This document shows positions 19,001-29,800 of a stretch of 39,715 nucleotides of DNA, one piece after another. The position numbers and the translations under genes are program-made. The number at the start of each line of letters is the position of its first letter. Position 1 is the first letter of the stretch. Source of the DNA: Leishmania donovani (taxonomy: Eukaryota > Euglenozoa > Kinetoplastea > Trypanosomatida > Trypanosomatidae); the NCBI RefSeq assembly GCF_000227135.1, contig NC_018260.1:241626-281340 (forward strand), given 5' to 3'. Under the pieces are notes generated by a model, which saw nothing but the letters and a program-made list of their open reading frames with translations, was not told the origin of the DNA and made no database searches.

Positions 19001-19593
19001 TTACTCCACCATTTCGCTTTCGTGGATTGCTCGCACGCCGCGGGTGCTTCGGCTCCGAGTACTAGTACTACTTCCATCTCCGCCCCTCCCCCCTTTTCTT
19101 GCTGTTGTCGTTGTTGTTGGTCGGACCTTCGCGGCACACCTCGCTCTCATTTCTGTGGGCTGCCGTGCTCTCTTTCACGTGCGGCTGTTGCATTTCTGAG
19201 TTTAAAAAAAGAACACGCGACGTGTGCTGACCTTTGTTTCGCTCTTTATATACATTGTTGACGTTTCGCCTCTCTGAGTGAGAGCGCGAGTGCGTGCTGG
19301 TATCTCGGCGAGCGTCTTTGCGGTTGCGTGAGCACGTTGTTCGCAAGCTGACATCGTGCTGGGTGAGGTGCGCTGGCCTCCGTTTCTCCTTTCGTACCTC
19401 TAGCACGTTTTCTCTGCGCGCGCGCGTTGGCAACCACACTTCTCTTCTGGCACCGGACTTCGTATACCCACGCGCTGCCAACTTCCGCCCCACAACTGGC
19501 CTCGATTGAGGGGTGCACACACGCGCACACACAGAGGCGCACACGCAGTCCTCTTGCTCCCTTTCTCTGAGCTCTCCCTTCCGAACGGCAGCC

Positions 19594-22500
19594 ATGGAGT
19601 TTCCCATAGCGGCTCCCACCGCTGAGCCGGTGCGGCAGTCGACGGCTCCGTGGACGCTGACGACGAGCTCGGAGCAGTGGAAGCCATGTGCTGAGAAAGA
19701 AAGCCCAACTTACTCGTACCCGGTGACGCCGCAGCATCTTTGCCGAGGTCAGCAATGCCACATCGTCAATTCCGCGTCCACGCCCGATGACGACATCGAC
19801 AGCGAGGAGCGCTGCGTCGCTCCTTCCGCAGATAGAACAACAGAGGAAGAGAAGGATGCAGATGACACGGAGGATTGCAACGTCTTGCGCAATGAGTGCG
19901 GGGGGCCTGTATTACTGCCCTCGCGCTGTGATGACACCTTCGCGCTTGGGGTGTCGCTGGCCGTGAAGGCCAAGTTACCCGTGGCGTTGAACGTCTCATG
20001 TGTGCAGCAGACTGCTGCTGCTGTTGCATTGGTGAAGGCAGACGCGGATGACTCACACGCCGTCTCCTCTGCTCTCGCCGTTCCCCGTATTTGCTCACCC
20101 GCCCTGCGCATACCGATCCAAGGGACGGAAAGGACAGTGCAACACGTGCTCAAGGCCGCAGGCGATCACAACTCCTTCGCGTCAAAGGCCATGCATGCCA
20201 TCGCCCTCCAAGCCACGACTGGGGGCCCTCCGCTTCGGTTAAACTGCTCTCGCAGCGATCTGTCCTCGCTCGTCGGCGGTACTTCGGGGGATGATCCGAT
20301 GGGATTGCGCCAGCTCTACAGCCTGCCTGGCTCGCGCGTGGGCAGCTCGCTGGGAATTCCAACACATACCCAGCGAGGAGCGGCGCAGTCGTCAGCCGCC
20401 GCCGACGCCTTCTCGATGGAGCGTTTTGCCGCCTTCTACGAGGTGGCGCTGGAGGAGCTGATGGACGAGTGTGAGCGTCGCGTCGCCAACGCACCAGCGG
20501 CGTGGCGGGACAGTCAGCAGCAGCTCATCGGCGGTGACATGAACCGTGACCTGGCCACGAGCACGCACTCCTTTGACTCCCCACGCAGCAGCGCCATGTC
20601 CCCATTCGGCGGCGCACCCTCCAGCGTGGCACTCAGCTGCGGTACCCCTGTATACTCACCGCGCTTCACTGATCCGCTGCACAGCACACATGGGCTGCAC
20701 ATCCGCGAACTCAGCAGCGACATCGCAGCCGTTCAGAACCGCACCTCCACCCCACTGCCACCGCCGTCTCTGCATTCAAACATGGCCTTCTTCAGCGCTG
20801 CTGGGCAGGCGCGCCAGGCGGAACAGGAGAAAAGCGTAGCGAATGAGGGGGCAGTGTCGAAGTTACTCGCTGCCCTGGGCCGACACCATGGCAAGATGGC
20901 ACCAATGGTGTTCATCGCTGGTCTGGCGTACCTTGCGCGAGTCACGGCGCAGTGCGCCTCCGAGTTTCTGAGCGTCACACGCGCAAACTGGTACCGCCTC
21001 ACCACCACCGCGATTCTCGTTGCCGCCAAGGTGTACGACGAGCACAGCTCGTCGCGGCTGAACGCCTGCTTTGCCCAATCCTCCGGCATTCCACTGAGCG
21101 AGATGACGCGGATGGAGCTTGACTTTTTGTACCTCCTCGATTTCGACCTGCTTCTGAAGGAGTCGGAAGTGGAGCAGTGGCTAATATGGATGGAGACGCT
21201 CGCGCTGCGCCGCGACTTGATGACGCCACTCAATACTTACGTGCTAGACACAAGCGCGAGCACGCCTGCCGTGCAACTCGCCAGCACCCCGAAGCCGTCT
21301 TTCACAAGCAGCACCACACTTACAGAGTACGGGGAGCGCTGCAAGACATGCGCGATGTGCGAGGCGAGTCGCACGCCGGGCTTATCCAGCGAGGTTCCGG
21401 AGGGCGAAGAAGAAGCCGTCGGGACCTCCCTGTCCTCCGTAGTCGTCCTGCGCAGCGTCCCGCAGATGCATGTGGCCAGCAGCTGTGCGATGACGGCCCC
21501 GTGCGCCGTCAGCAGCACTGCGAACTCGCGATGCCCTACTGGGGCAGCGGCGGCGACCGACGCTCCATCCCTCACTGCCCCCCTCGTCGATCTCCCCAGC
21601 CTTCCGCCTCGCAGCTCCGCTAGCTCGGTGCTGCTTCCGGTCAGTTTGTTGGATGGCACCTTCAGTGCTGTTAGCGCGGCGAGTGTGCCTGGCGGCGCGC
21701 CCTCTTCCTTGAATGACCGTCGGACCTTTGTTCCACCGTTGCCGATCCACGGTGCGCTGCCGCTTCACCCGCCGACGGCGAAGAGGCGCCTGTTCAGCGT
21801 CGTGCACGGTACTGCCGAGCCGCCGAGCCCAATTTCGGTGCGTCAGCTCGGCCGCCTAGGCGGTAGCTCGCCGAGTCCGCTGCGGCCCCCGTCGGTGGGG
21901 CGACACCCGTCGGTGCGGTTTTTCAAGTCGCAAGCCACACATGCTCACGGGCCGCACCGCTACGCCAGTGGAACGGTAGGCTGCGCTGAACTCGGCATGC
22001 ACGGCGCCGAGGACGGCGGCGGCAAGGTGTCTAGGCGGTCGTGCCAAGATCAGGTGACGAGGGCGGGCAGCGCAAGCGCAGCTGGCCAAACCTCGGCACC
22101 CGCCGCGGCGAGCCACCAGCAAAAGCGACGCTGGGGCCCACTCGGTATGGTGCAGCATGTGCGTGATGTTCTCGGCGTCACAGCGTCTCTGGTGCGTGGT
22201 CAGCTGGACGTGCTAGCACCATCAGCGCATCCCGAGGAGTTGAGTCGGCTGCCGCCGCCGCAACAGAACAGAGAGCAACCTACGTCGCAGGCACTACGGC
22301 CTTCTACCAAAAGTCTTTCTGGAAGGGGCGGGTGTACGAGTCTGCAACCGCAGTCATCCGCCATGCCGCCGCGTCGCACAAACAACGGCGGCACCTATCC
22401 GCCTTTTCCTGAGAATTTGATGGACGAGCGAAAGCCGCAGACATGCAACGCTCCGCCCGCCGCCGCAGTCGCATCTCGTCGGTTTACCGACTCTAATCCC

Positions 22501-22944
22501 CAGCCTAGGCCTGCTGCACCGGATTGCCACCGCTGCGGTCCTGCGACGCCCGGCGCTGTAACCAGGCGGAGCCCGATGCCCCGAAGCAGCCCGCAGCATG
22601 TAGACCCTTGCTCGTCGGCGGGGACGCAGCCGTATACGAGTACGGTCGCTAATGCCGCTGCTGATCAGCCAACAGCGGCGGCAGCCGCGAACGGGGCGTA
22701 CGCGGACGGCGACAACTCCCACGACGAGGATGACGAGGGGTACGAGGAGTGCGAGTACGGCTACTACGACGAGGACGGTTACTTCCACTACTACGACGAC
22801 GACGAGGGCGCGGAGGGGGAGTACGACGAGTACTACGGTGAAGAGGACGAGGAGACCGCGTGGTACGAGGATGAGGAGGAGGACGAAGCTGCTTACTTTC
22901 AGCGATGCCGCCCACCGATGACACACTCGCCGCCGTCCTTGTAG
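19594..22944 (+). CDS. PHO80-type cyclin with interrupted cyclin box and acidic tail
   Basis: The 1116-residue protein carries a cyclin fold near its centre. The core lies at about 423-535: MVFIAGLAYLARV, then NWYRLTTTAILVAAKVYDEH, then MTRMELDFLYLLDFDLLL. These match the PHO80/Pcl cyclin pattern (Y-x-x-R, then H/W-R-L-x-x-T-x-x-x-A-A-K, then E-x-x-F-L-x-x-L-D-F). A helix at about 275-297 (MERFAAFYEVALEELMDECE) looks like the first helix of that family, but about 125 low-complexity residues separate it from the core. Cyclins of this type bind and activate cyclin-dependent kinases. The flanks are disordered and Ser/Pro-rich. Residues about 1040-1101 are almost wholly Asp, Glu, Tyr and Gly. The start ATG has a favourable GCC before it and is the first ATG after the acceptor at 19000. 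The particular CDK partner cannot be told. Confidence 0.88.
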   Translation: MEFPIAAPTAEPVRQSTAPWTLTTSSEQWKPCAEKESPTYSYPVTPQHLCRGQQCHIVNSASTPDDDIDSEERCVAPSADRTTEEEKDADDTEDCNVLRNECGGPVLLPSRCDDTFALGVSLAVKAKLPVALNVSCVQQTAAAVALVKADADDSHAVSSALAVPRICSPALRIPIQGTERTVQHVLKAAGDHNSFASKAMHAIALQATTGGPPLRLNCSRSDLSSLVGGTSGDDPMGLRQLYSLPGSRVGSSLGIPTHTQRGAAQSSAAADAFSMERFAAFYEVALEELMDECERRVANAPAAWRDSQQQLIGGDMNRDLATSTHSFDSPRSSAMSPFGGAPSSVALSCGTPVYSPRFTDPLHSTHGLHIRELSSDIAAVQNRTSTPLPPPSLHSNMAFFSAAGQARQAEQEKSVANEGAVSKLLAALGRHHGKMAPMVFIAGLAYLARVTAQCASEFLSVTRANWYRLTTTAILVAAKVYDEHSSSRLNACFAQSSGIPLSEMTRMELDFLYLLDFDLLLKESEVEQWLIWMETLALRRDLMTPLNTYVLDTSASTPAVQLASTPKPSFTSSTTLTEYGERCKTCAMCEASRTPGLSSEVPEGEEEAVGTSLSSVVVLRSVPQMHVASSCAMTAPCAVSSTANSRCPTGAAAATDAPSLTAPLVDLPSLPPRSSASSVLLPVSLLDGTFSAVSAASVPGGAPSSLNDRRTFVPPLPIHGALPLHPPTAKRRLFSVVHGTAEPPSPISVRQLGRLGGSSPSPLRPPSVGRHPSVRFFKSQATHAHGPHRYASGTVGCAELGMHGAEDGGGKVSRRSCQDQVTRAGSASAAGQTSAPAAASHQQKRRWGPLGMVQHVRDVLGVTASLVRGQLDVLAPSAHPEELSRLPPPQQNREQPTSQALRPSTKSLSGRGGCTSLQPQSSAMPPRRTNNGGTYPPFPENLMDERKPQTCNAPPAAAVASRRFTDSNPQPRPAAPDCHRCGPATPGAVTRRSPMPRSSPQHVDPCSSAGTQPYTSTVANAAADQPTAAAAANGAYADGDNSHDEDDEGYEECEYGYYDEDGYFHYYDDDEGAEGEYDEYYGEEDEETAWYEDEEEDEAAYFQRCRPPMTHSPPSL

Positions 22945-23763
22945 GATGAAGATGAGCTGTCAGATGGAGCGGCGCTGCAGGAGTGGCTCCTCTGCCATCG
23001 CTTTTTGATGCCTTCTGCAGCTCACTGAAGAAGAGCTTTCTCCCTTTTCATCATTGGCTGCCTCCCTTATAGATGTCGAAGCAGGGAGAGACAGCTGCTG
23101 GAGAGAAGGGTGGGAGGAGGTGAGAGGTTCGAGAGTATCCCTGCATGTGGTCACAGGCGCCTACAAAGGCACTCGATTGAGGCACACGCGTCACAAGGGG
23201 CGTATGGTCGACTCTCTCTCTTTGTGTTGATGTGTGCGTCGAGCAGTGTGAGATAGACATATATGCCGGTGGAAGGGTACCCTCTTTTTTTGTGTGTATG
23301 TGTGTTTTTGGCGCTCGGCCAAATGGCGTGGGTAGGTGATCGACCTTGTCCGAGGTAGCTTCATGGGCTGCGTCCTTTGCCCTCTTCCATCTTCTCTCTT
23401 CTCGTGGCCATCTTCAGGGTGTGGTGTCGCGTGGCTCATTGCGTGACGGCTGTGAACACACGCACACGCGTTCACCGAAAGCGAAGCGAGCGAAGGAATC
23501 GACGTGGCTGAAGGACGGCGAAAGGCAGAAGAGGCCCGGCAAGTGAACAACAACAGTAGAAAAAGAGAAACTGTGAGGCGCGCGAAGACAGGCACCGAGT
23601 TGAGCATGCAGGCGGCTGCAACGTGTCGTGCGGTTGATGCACGTAAAAGAAGGTGGCGCATATGTGTCTGTGTGTGCTTGTGTGCGTGTAGCCGGTGGCA
23701 GGAAGAGGGCAAAGTGTGGCGATGTACCATAGCCCCTCGTCTTGATTTTCGTTGCTGACTTGA

Positions 23764-23782
23764 GTGTGTGTGTGTGTGTGTG
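23764..23782 (+). repeat. (GT)n microsatellite
   Basis: This is an uninterrupted GT run in the cyclin 3' spacer. Confidence 0.8.
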
Positions 23783-24631
23783 GTTTCTCTTCTGCTGCTG
23801 CTGCGACCCCACGTATAAAGTAGTCGGCGCGCGTCTCGTACTCGGTCCCTGTTAACGTGGCGCGGTGTGAGCGCATGCGTAGGTCAACCGTACGGCTGTA
23901 GTTTCACTGGGCGGACTTGCCCCTCTCTCTTTGTTGTGCTCGATTTTTACTTTTCTTGCTCACCGCCTCGGTGCCGATCATCGTGGCTGATGGCTTCAAG
24001 GCAGGCGTTGGCGGTATGTGCCTTGCGGCGCTGCACTCGCTCTTGCCCTCCGCATTGACGAAAGAGATATAACGCCTTTGCTGCTTTTGGTTGCTGACGC
24101 GTGCTCGGATGCCTCTCTTGCCTTGACCTTGCCGTGCCTGTGCTTTGTGTTTTCTAGCTTGTCTGCTTGGCGTCCTGTCGTGGGACGTGTGGCGCCGGCG
24201 ACGCACCCTTCTATCGCTCTCGCTCTCCCATCATGTCGACTCTCTTCGTGTCTTCTCCGCTACTGCCCCATGCCCGCTGCTTCAGGGCTTGCACAATTCC
24301 GTGGTTCCTGGGACGGTGGTGGAGCCGTATAGATGCCCGTGCTTTGGATACGAGAGAGAGGTAACACCGGGTATGGCGTCACGCTGCACACACGACTCTT
24401 GTCGTATGTGCATGTGTGGGCTCCCGCTGACACACTCCCTGCACTGCACCGCCATCTAGCCCCCATTCGAGATGAGATATGAGAACCAAACACAAAAAGA
24501 GGGGCTGAAAGGGTGGGTGGTGGTGGTGGTCACAAGGTTCCAGCAGCACACAGACACTCGCGCAAGTGCGGATCGCTCAAAGAAGAGCGCGTGCCACTCC
24601 CGTTCTTCCTCTTTTCCATCCCTTTCTCTAT

Positions 24632-24633
24632 AG
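24632..24633 (+). promoter_or_regulatory. Strong candidate splice acceptor with no accepted gene downstream
   Basis: A C/T tract at about 24596-24630 ends in CTATAG at 24633. The next ATG is only 25 nt away (24658). It may serve an unrecognised small gene or a non-coding or alternative processing site. Confidence 0.4.
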
Positions 24634-25961
24634 AAAAGGTATTAACGGCTCGAATAAATGAGCGACAACAACATCGACCTCTCCTTCTCTCACTCGCTCA
24701 CGCCCGCTTTCCTATTGCTCAGGAAACGGGAGACGTGTGTAATGTTGCATCAAGGTATTCGGACAGGGACTCCAGCACCGAGGCACACAAACACACACAC
24801 ACACGCACACAGGCACCGAGCGTGCACGCGGTGCGCACTTCTCTTCCATCTCATACCGCTTGTCTCCTCTCGCAAAGTTCTCTCTGCGTATGCGAATCCA
24901 CTGCGCCTTGCCAACTCTCGCCTTTGCTTTTCCTTTCGCCCCTCTATAACCTCTTCGGCTCCACGCACGCGACTGCCCACGTCTCGCACACTTTTCTGCC
25001 TCACGCACATGGCGTGTGATCCACGTTCACTTAACAGTAGCAACAGAGTTACCAGGCGACCGAGCACCTTCTGCGAGTGGATTACAGGGACGCTTCGGCC
25101 GCGCGCGCTTTCAGCTCGCCTCACGGACGCTACTACGTATTCACCAAAAGACGCGGACGCAGGATACCCCCTTTCCTGCGCTCAAGCTAGCCTCTCCTCA
25201 TAAAGAAGCGAGTGTTTCTCGGCACGCTGTGCCTCGATAGCTTTGCCGGCAGCAGGTAACCACAGCGCAAGTGACCGATTCTTCTTTTCGTTGTTTTCCC
25301 TCTTCACGTGTGCTTGTGTGTGTGCTTCCGCATGGATGTTGACGCCAGCCCTCTTTCCAGCCCTCTTTCCAGCCTGTCCCTCCCCCCTTCTCCCCACCAA
25401 CACTACCACGACCACCACCGTCTCTCTCCATCACGCCCTTGTTTTTTTTGTGTGTCTTCCGCCAGCTGTCTCTGCCACCTTCAGCGTGTGCATGCTTTAC
25501 ATCTTACTTCTTTTCCGACATTGTGTTTCTACTCTTCTGCCTTTTCGCTCCGTTTGCCCATTGCTGTAGTTGCTGTTGTGGTTGCTCCTGCCGCTGCCCC
25601 CCTACCGCCCCTCCTGTGTAGAGTAGATGTCTTCGCAGCGCCCATAGCTTTCTGTCTCTCCACTGTTCTCGCAGCGCCCGTCTGTTATTCTCTTCACATC
25701 CGTGCCTCACTGCCTGTTGTGTGTGTCTGTACGTGTTCTTGTTCCTGATCTCTTCACCGTTTCTCCCTTCCTCCCTGCCTCGTTCTCCGCGTAGAGTGTG
25801 TATTTTTATGTGCACGTGTACGTGTGTTGACAACCGTGTTCCTCATCGAGTCGCTGCGCTGTGCGACTGCATCCCCCCTTCTCGCCTTTATACCCAAGCG
25901 CCATAAGGGAAGGGGAAGGTTTTGCGTGTTGACCACGTCTGCGTATTCTCTACGCGATACA

Positions 25962-25978
25962 ATATATATATATATATA
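25962..25978 (+). repeat. (AT)n run
   Basis: A 17-nt alternating A/T run stands out in this GC-rich genome. It lies in the spacer upstream of the phosphatase gene. Confidence 0.85.
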
Positions 25979-26603
25979 GTTTGTAGTTGTTGCTTGTGTT
26001 TGCGCGCGCTCGCCGGCACGTGCAAGCGCGTGTGCTGGTAATTGTGACTTTCTGTTGTTTGAATTTGTGGGTGCGGTAGGGTTCTTCGACGCACACAGTG
26101 GAAAATCGGTGGAGCATCGGTAATCCTCCTCGTTTTCCTTGCCGTTGAAACACATTCGCAGCAGCAAGTGGCTACACGCGGTGTCCTCCGTCAACGCTGT
26201 CTCCGTACCCCCACCCCCTCCTTTCCCTTCCCTTCCTCTCCTCCCCCGACCGTAGGGAACAGAAGAAGATTCTCCATCGAGGAAAGCGAGGCGGTGCGCA
26301 CGTGCGAGTGCTTGTACCCGCTCCTCCTCTTCTGCCCCTCTTTTATCTTCGCATGCATGGGTACGCAAGCCGCTCTCACCCTCCCCCTTCAGCCGTTTTT
26401 ATTTCCGTGTGATCACGCCGGTTGTCGAATCCTTTTCTTGTCTCCGCGTACTTTATCATCTCTGTGCGTGTGCGTGACGAGACGCAGCTGACCTGCGTTA
26501 CCTCTCGTCTCTCCCTCTCTGCCTTTTTCTTGCTCTCTTTTCGTTTTCCTTTGTCTCCGCTTTCCCACCACCACCACCACCATCATTCCCATCTCCATCC
26601 CCG

Positions 26604-26605
26604 AG
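26604..26605 (+). promoter_or_regulatory. Predicted spliced-leader acceptor AG for the phosphatase gene
   Basis: A long C/T tract (about 26503-26600) is followed by its first AG at 26604-26605. The leader of about 273 nt to ATG 26879 has no upstream ATG. Confidence 0.6.
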
Positions 26606-26878
26606 TGGGCTCTCCACCATCCTTCTCTTCTTTCACCCACAAGGCCAAGCTGGCCAAGCACTGCCCGCTCTCAGGGTTTGAGTGTCTCTCTGTCTATCGC
26701 GCGTGCCAGCATCCACGCTAACCCCCACCCCTCCCACCACTCCTTTCATTCGCTTCTTCGGCACCCCACCGTCTTACGACCGGTGTGCACCGAAGTGGGA
26801 GGCGGACGTGCAGTGCATACTATCAACCTCACCAGAGGGTACGGCACCAGGAAAACGAGACACGGGGGAAGACACGCG

Positions 26879-29800
26879 ATGTCCGTGAGCTCGGACTCGT
26901 GCCACACGAGCGAGAACAGCGACAGTGCTGACGCGCTCAACTCCAACCGACCGCAGCGACTCTCGTTGATAAGGAAGCAGAGGTCCCTCACCAGCCCGTC
27001 GCCCCGCTCTCACACGCCTGCGCCGTTGTCGCATCTCACCTCGTTGACCACGGTAGCATCACAGCCTCCGAGTAAAAAGGATCGTGACCGCCGCAATGAC
27101 TACACCAAACTGAGCAGCGAACCCAGAAAGAGGAGCAACACCGCAGCGTCCTCCATGAGGAGGGAGACTCTCGAAAGAGCATACGCTCGCCATGCATCCT
27201 CGGTCGGCACAACGGCCGCAGCTTCTTCTCTTCAGGCTTCGAGAGCAACGGACGTAGAGCCGTATGCGCGCACCAGTCCGACAACTTCGTCTCTCAACTC
27301 GGCAAGTTTTTCACTGACGCGCATGCGACCGAGCTCTGCTGCATCGCCAGCGACGGCGGTGCGCGGCGCCACACCGCATGCTCAGATCCGCAGCACCTCC
27401 AGGCCGGCATCGAGGTCTGTACCAGGATATCTCCACTCAACCTTCAGTAGCCGGGCCCACTTGCCAGTTCCACCCCCGGAGCTGCCCACCGCTGACGCCG
27501 CGCTGGCGCCCTTGCCGGTATCCGTGACGGGCACCACATCTTCTAATCACAGCATCGACACCGGATCAGCACCTCCGCCAACCACGAGCCCGCTGCCCAG
27601 CAGTATTGAGAGCGAGAGGAAAATGTGCAGCACGGACAACAACGGTGTGATTCGACCCGGCCGCACTCGGGTGTCCGACCTTGATTCACCAACAGGGACG
27701 CCAGCGTCGCCCGCCGTGATCCACGGCAGCCGTAGCAGGGGGTACGGCGGAGCCTCCGGGGCACGTGCGGAGGTGGCTATCTCACCCCCTTTTCTGCTTG
27801 ATGGCATTGCGGCGCCGATCCTGACGCATCGTAACCCTATTACAGACCCTGCTCCGCACATCCACGGCGGAAAGCGCCGGAACCGTGTCACACTAGAATC
27901 TAGCTTCGCCAGCGTTTTGGAGGGGGCGGGCGGTGAGCCGGCGCCGGCGCCACCGCCGCCAGCCCTCATCCACAGCTCCTCACAGTCAGTGGAAGAGCAA
28001 CTGGGCATCACTGCGAATGCTGCTGAAGATCCCCGTAGCTCGTCGACCCTGAACCACGCGTCCTCGCAGCCGCCTTGCACGCCGAAGCAGCAGCTGCAGA
28101 AGCAGCCGATGCATGCACACAATCCCTCGCAGTCTATGGTGGCCCTTTTGTCAGTACCGCAGACGCCACGGCGACCAGTCATCGTCTCCGAAGTGAAGGG
28201 TCGCCGCTTGCCCGCTCCGAACACCTCTCAGTTGAATGAGAAATTACAGATAGCGCGCACCGGCGAGGAGGCAGTTTGCACCGCTCTCCCCTCCTCACTG
28301 CCGGCGGCGTCTTACGGCGCCCCAATACACAAGGCTCGGCCAGTCCCGGCCTTCCCGCCTCCGCCGCCAGAGTATGCACCGGTAAGTGCGCATTCTGCGC
28401 AGACACTTCCGCACTCCTGCCCCTCTTCTGCTGGGGAGGATGGCCCGCCGTCGTCCACGGCACCACTTGATGCAGCAGCGGGCGATAGCACAGAGCCGCA
28501 GCCCAGTAAGGGGCCGCAGAGTCGCAGCGCTTCCTCTTGCACACCGGAAAGGGGTTCATCGTTGGAGCATCGCTCTTCAGCATTGCCGAGGTCTCCTTCT
28601 GCCGACGCGGCTGTATACTCTCCCGTTTCTGTGCAAGAGCAGCCGCTGTCCAAGGAAAGCATTCGCAGCGCTTCCTTGGAAACAACGGCTTCGGCGCATC
28701 TGTCCCCACGCAGCCCCAGCGCGCCGAGGTCGCCGCCTACGTCTGCGGCCACACCACCGTCTTCGGTCGGCCCTGCAGCCCAGCTATCGCCTTCCATGGA
28801 CAGCGTGCACAATGACGTGGAAGAAGAGACCCCCGTCGCTAGAACCACGCCGCCACAGCCGGCACCGATGCGATTGCCAGAGCTGCACGTTGTCGCGGGC
28901 TCGGTGGTATCGGCTGCTTCTGAGAGGTCTCTATCATCGCACCGCAGCGGCTCGCGTTCCACACCGCTGGAGAACTTCGCGGCGCTTCTCGAGGACTTGC
29001 ATGTGCTGTGGAAGGAGGAGGAGCCACTCACGTGTGATGTGTCGCCTGTCAGTCACGCGTCCAATGGGGCTTTTGATGGATGTACGTCGAGAAGCACCGC
29101 GAGGGTCATGGCGGAGCCAAAAGATGACGAGTCGGGCTCCGTGATGTACCCGGCGGATACAAGCGACCCCAATCGGGAGGGGCCGGAGGAGGCAGAACAG
29201 GTCCCGGAGAGCTTCTTGGATGGACCTCTTCGCGGAACCGACACCACCGGCCATGCGCCCATCACGCCGCGTCTTCGCCGCCGCATTGAGAAGGATCAGC
29301 GACGGGAACTGGAGATGCTGCGTGCTGCCACGAAAGAGCGCCATTCGGAGATCTTGGGATCGCTCGACTCGCCAGAAACGCTGATGCGGGAGTTGGAGCG
29401 GATGGAGGCGGACAGGGACGGACAAGAGGACGGTGGCAGAAGCACCACGCTCAACGTGACGGATGAAGTGGAGACGCCGCCAGCTGCACGATCATCTCAG
29501 AAGCGGCCACCGGCTGTGCCCGCGTCGTCGCGAACTTCGCCAACATCGTTGGTTGCACAAGGCAGCCGCGCCAAACCCGAGGGAAGATTGCCAGTGCGAG
29601 ATGCAGGAAGAGCCGCTGCCCCGACCACGGAGAAGAGCTCCAACACCGAGTCGTCTGCACGGAAGGGCAGGCCGAGTGTGTCTGCTGCGTCTACTCCCGG
29701 GGCGAGGGTGCGAGAGAGAAGCCAGGCAGTGCTGCGGAGCTCCCGGCGGACGAATGCTCCGGAGAATGGCTCCACGGGCAACGGTGACGGCGTGTGCATC

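Larger units (their letters stand above)
16295..19593 (+). other. 3.3-kb gene-free spacer and leader of the cyclin gene
   Basis: No gene is convincing. It includes an A/G-rich patch on the plus strand (about 17290-17470), a (TC)n run (17985-18002), many C/T tracts from 17530 to 19000, and an ATG-free stretch from 18858 to 19593. Open frames on both strands follow the simple-sequence composition. Confidence 0.55.
22945..26878 (+). other. 3.9-kb gene-free spacer between cyclin and phosphatase genes
   Basis: It carries TG/CA microsatellites (about 23764-23782 and 24790-24811), an AT run (25962-25978), many C/T tracts and at least two good splice-acceptor candidates (24633 and 26605). A 181-codon frame at 24658-25203 sits just after the first acceptor but looks like simple sequence. 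No ATG occurs from about 26360 to 26878. Confidence 0.55.

Noticed and set aside
22354..22926. 190-codon minus-strand open frame rich in Val/Leu
   Set aside because: It is the antisense of the acidic Asp/Glu/Tyr codons of the cyclin tail, which read as Val/Leu in reverse. The apparent membrane segments are an artefact.
23120..23150. GGTTCGA stretch suggesting a tRNA T-arm
   Set aside because: The flanking bases do not pair as a T-stem, and no A/B box pair or cloverleaf could be built.
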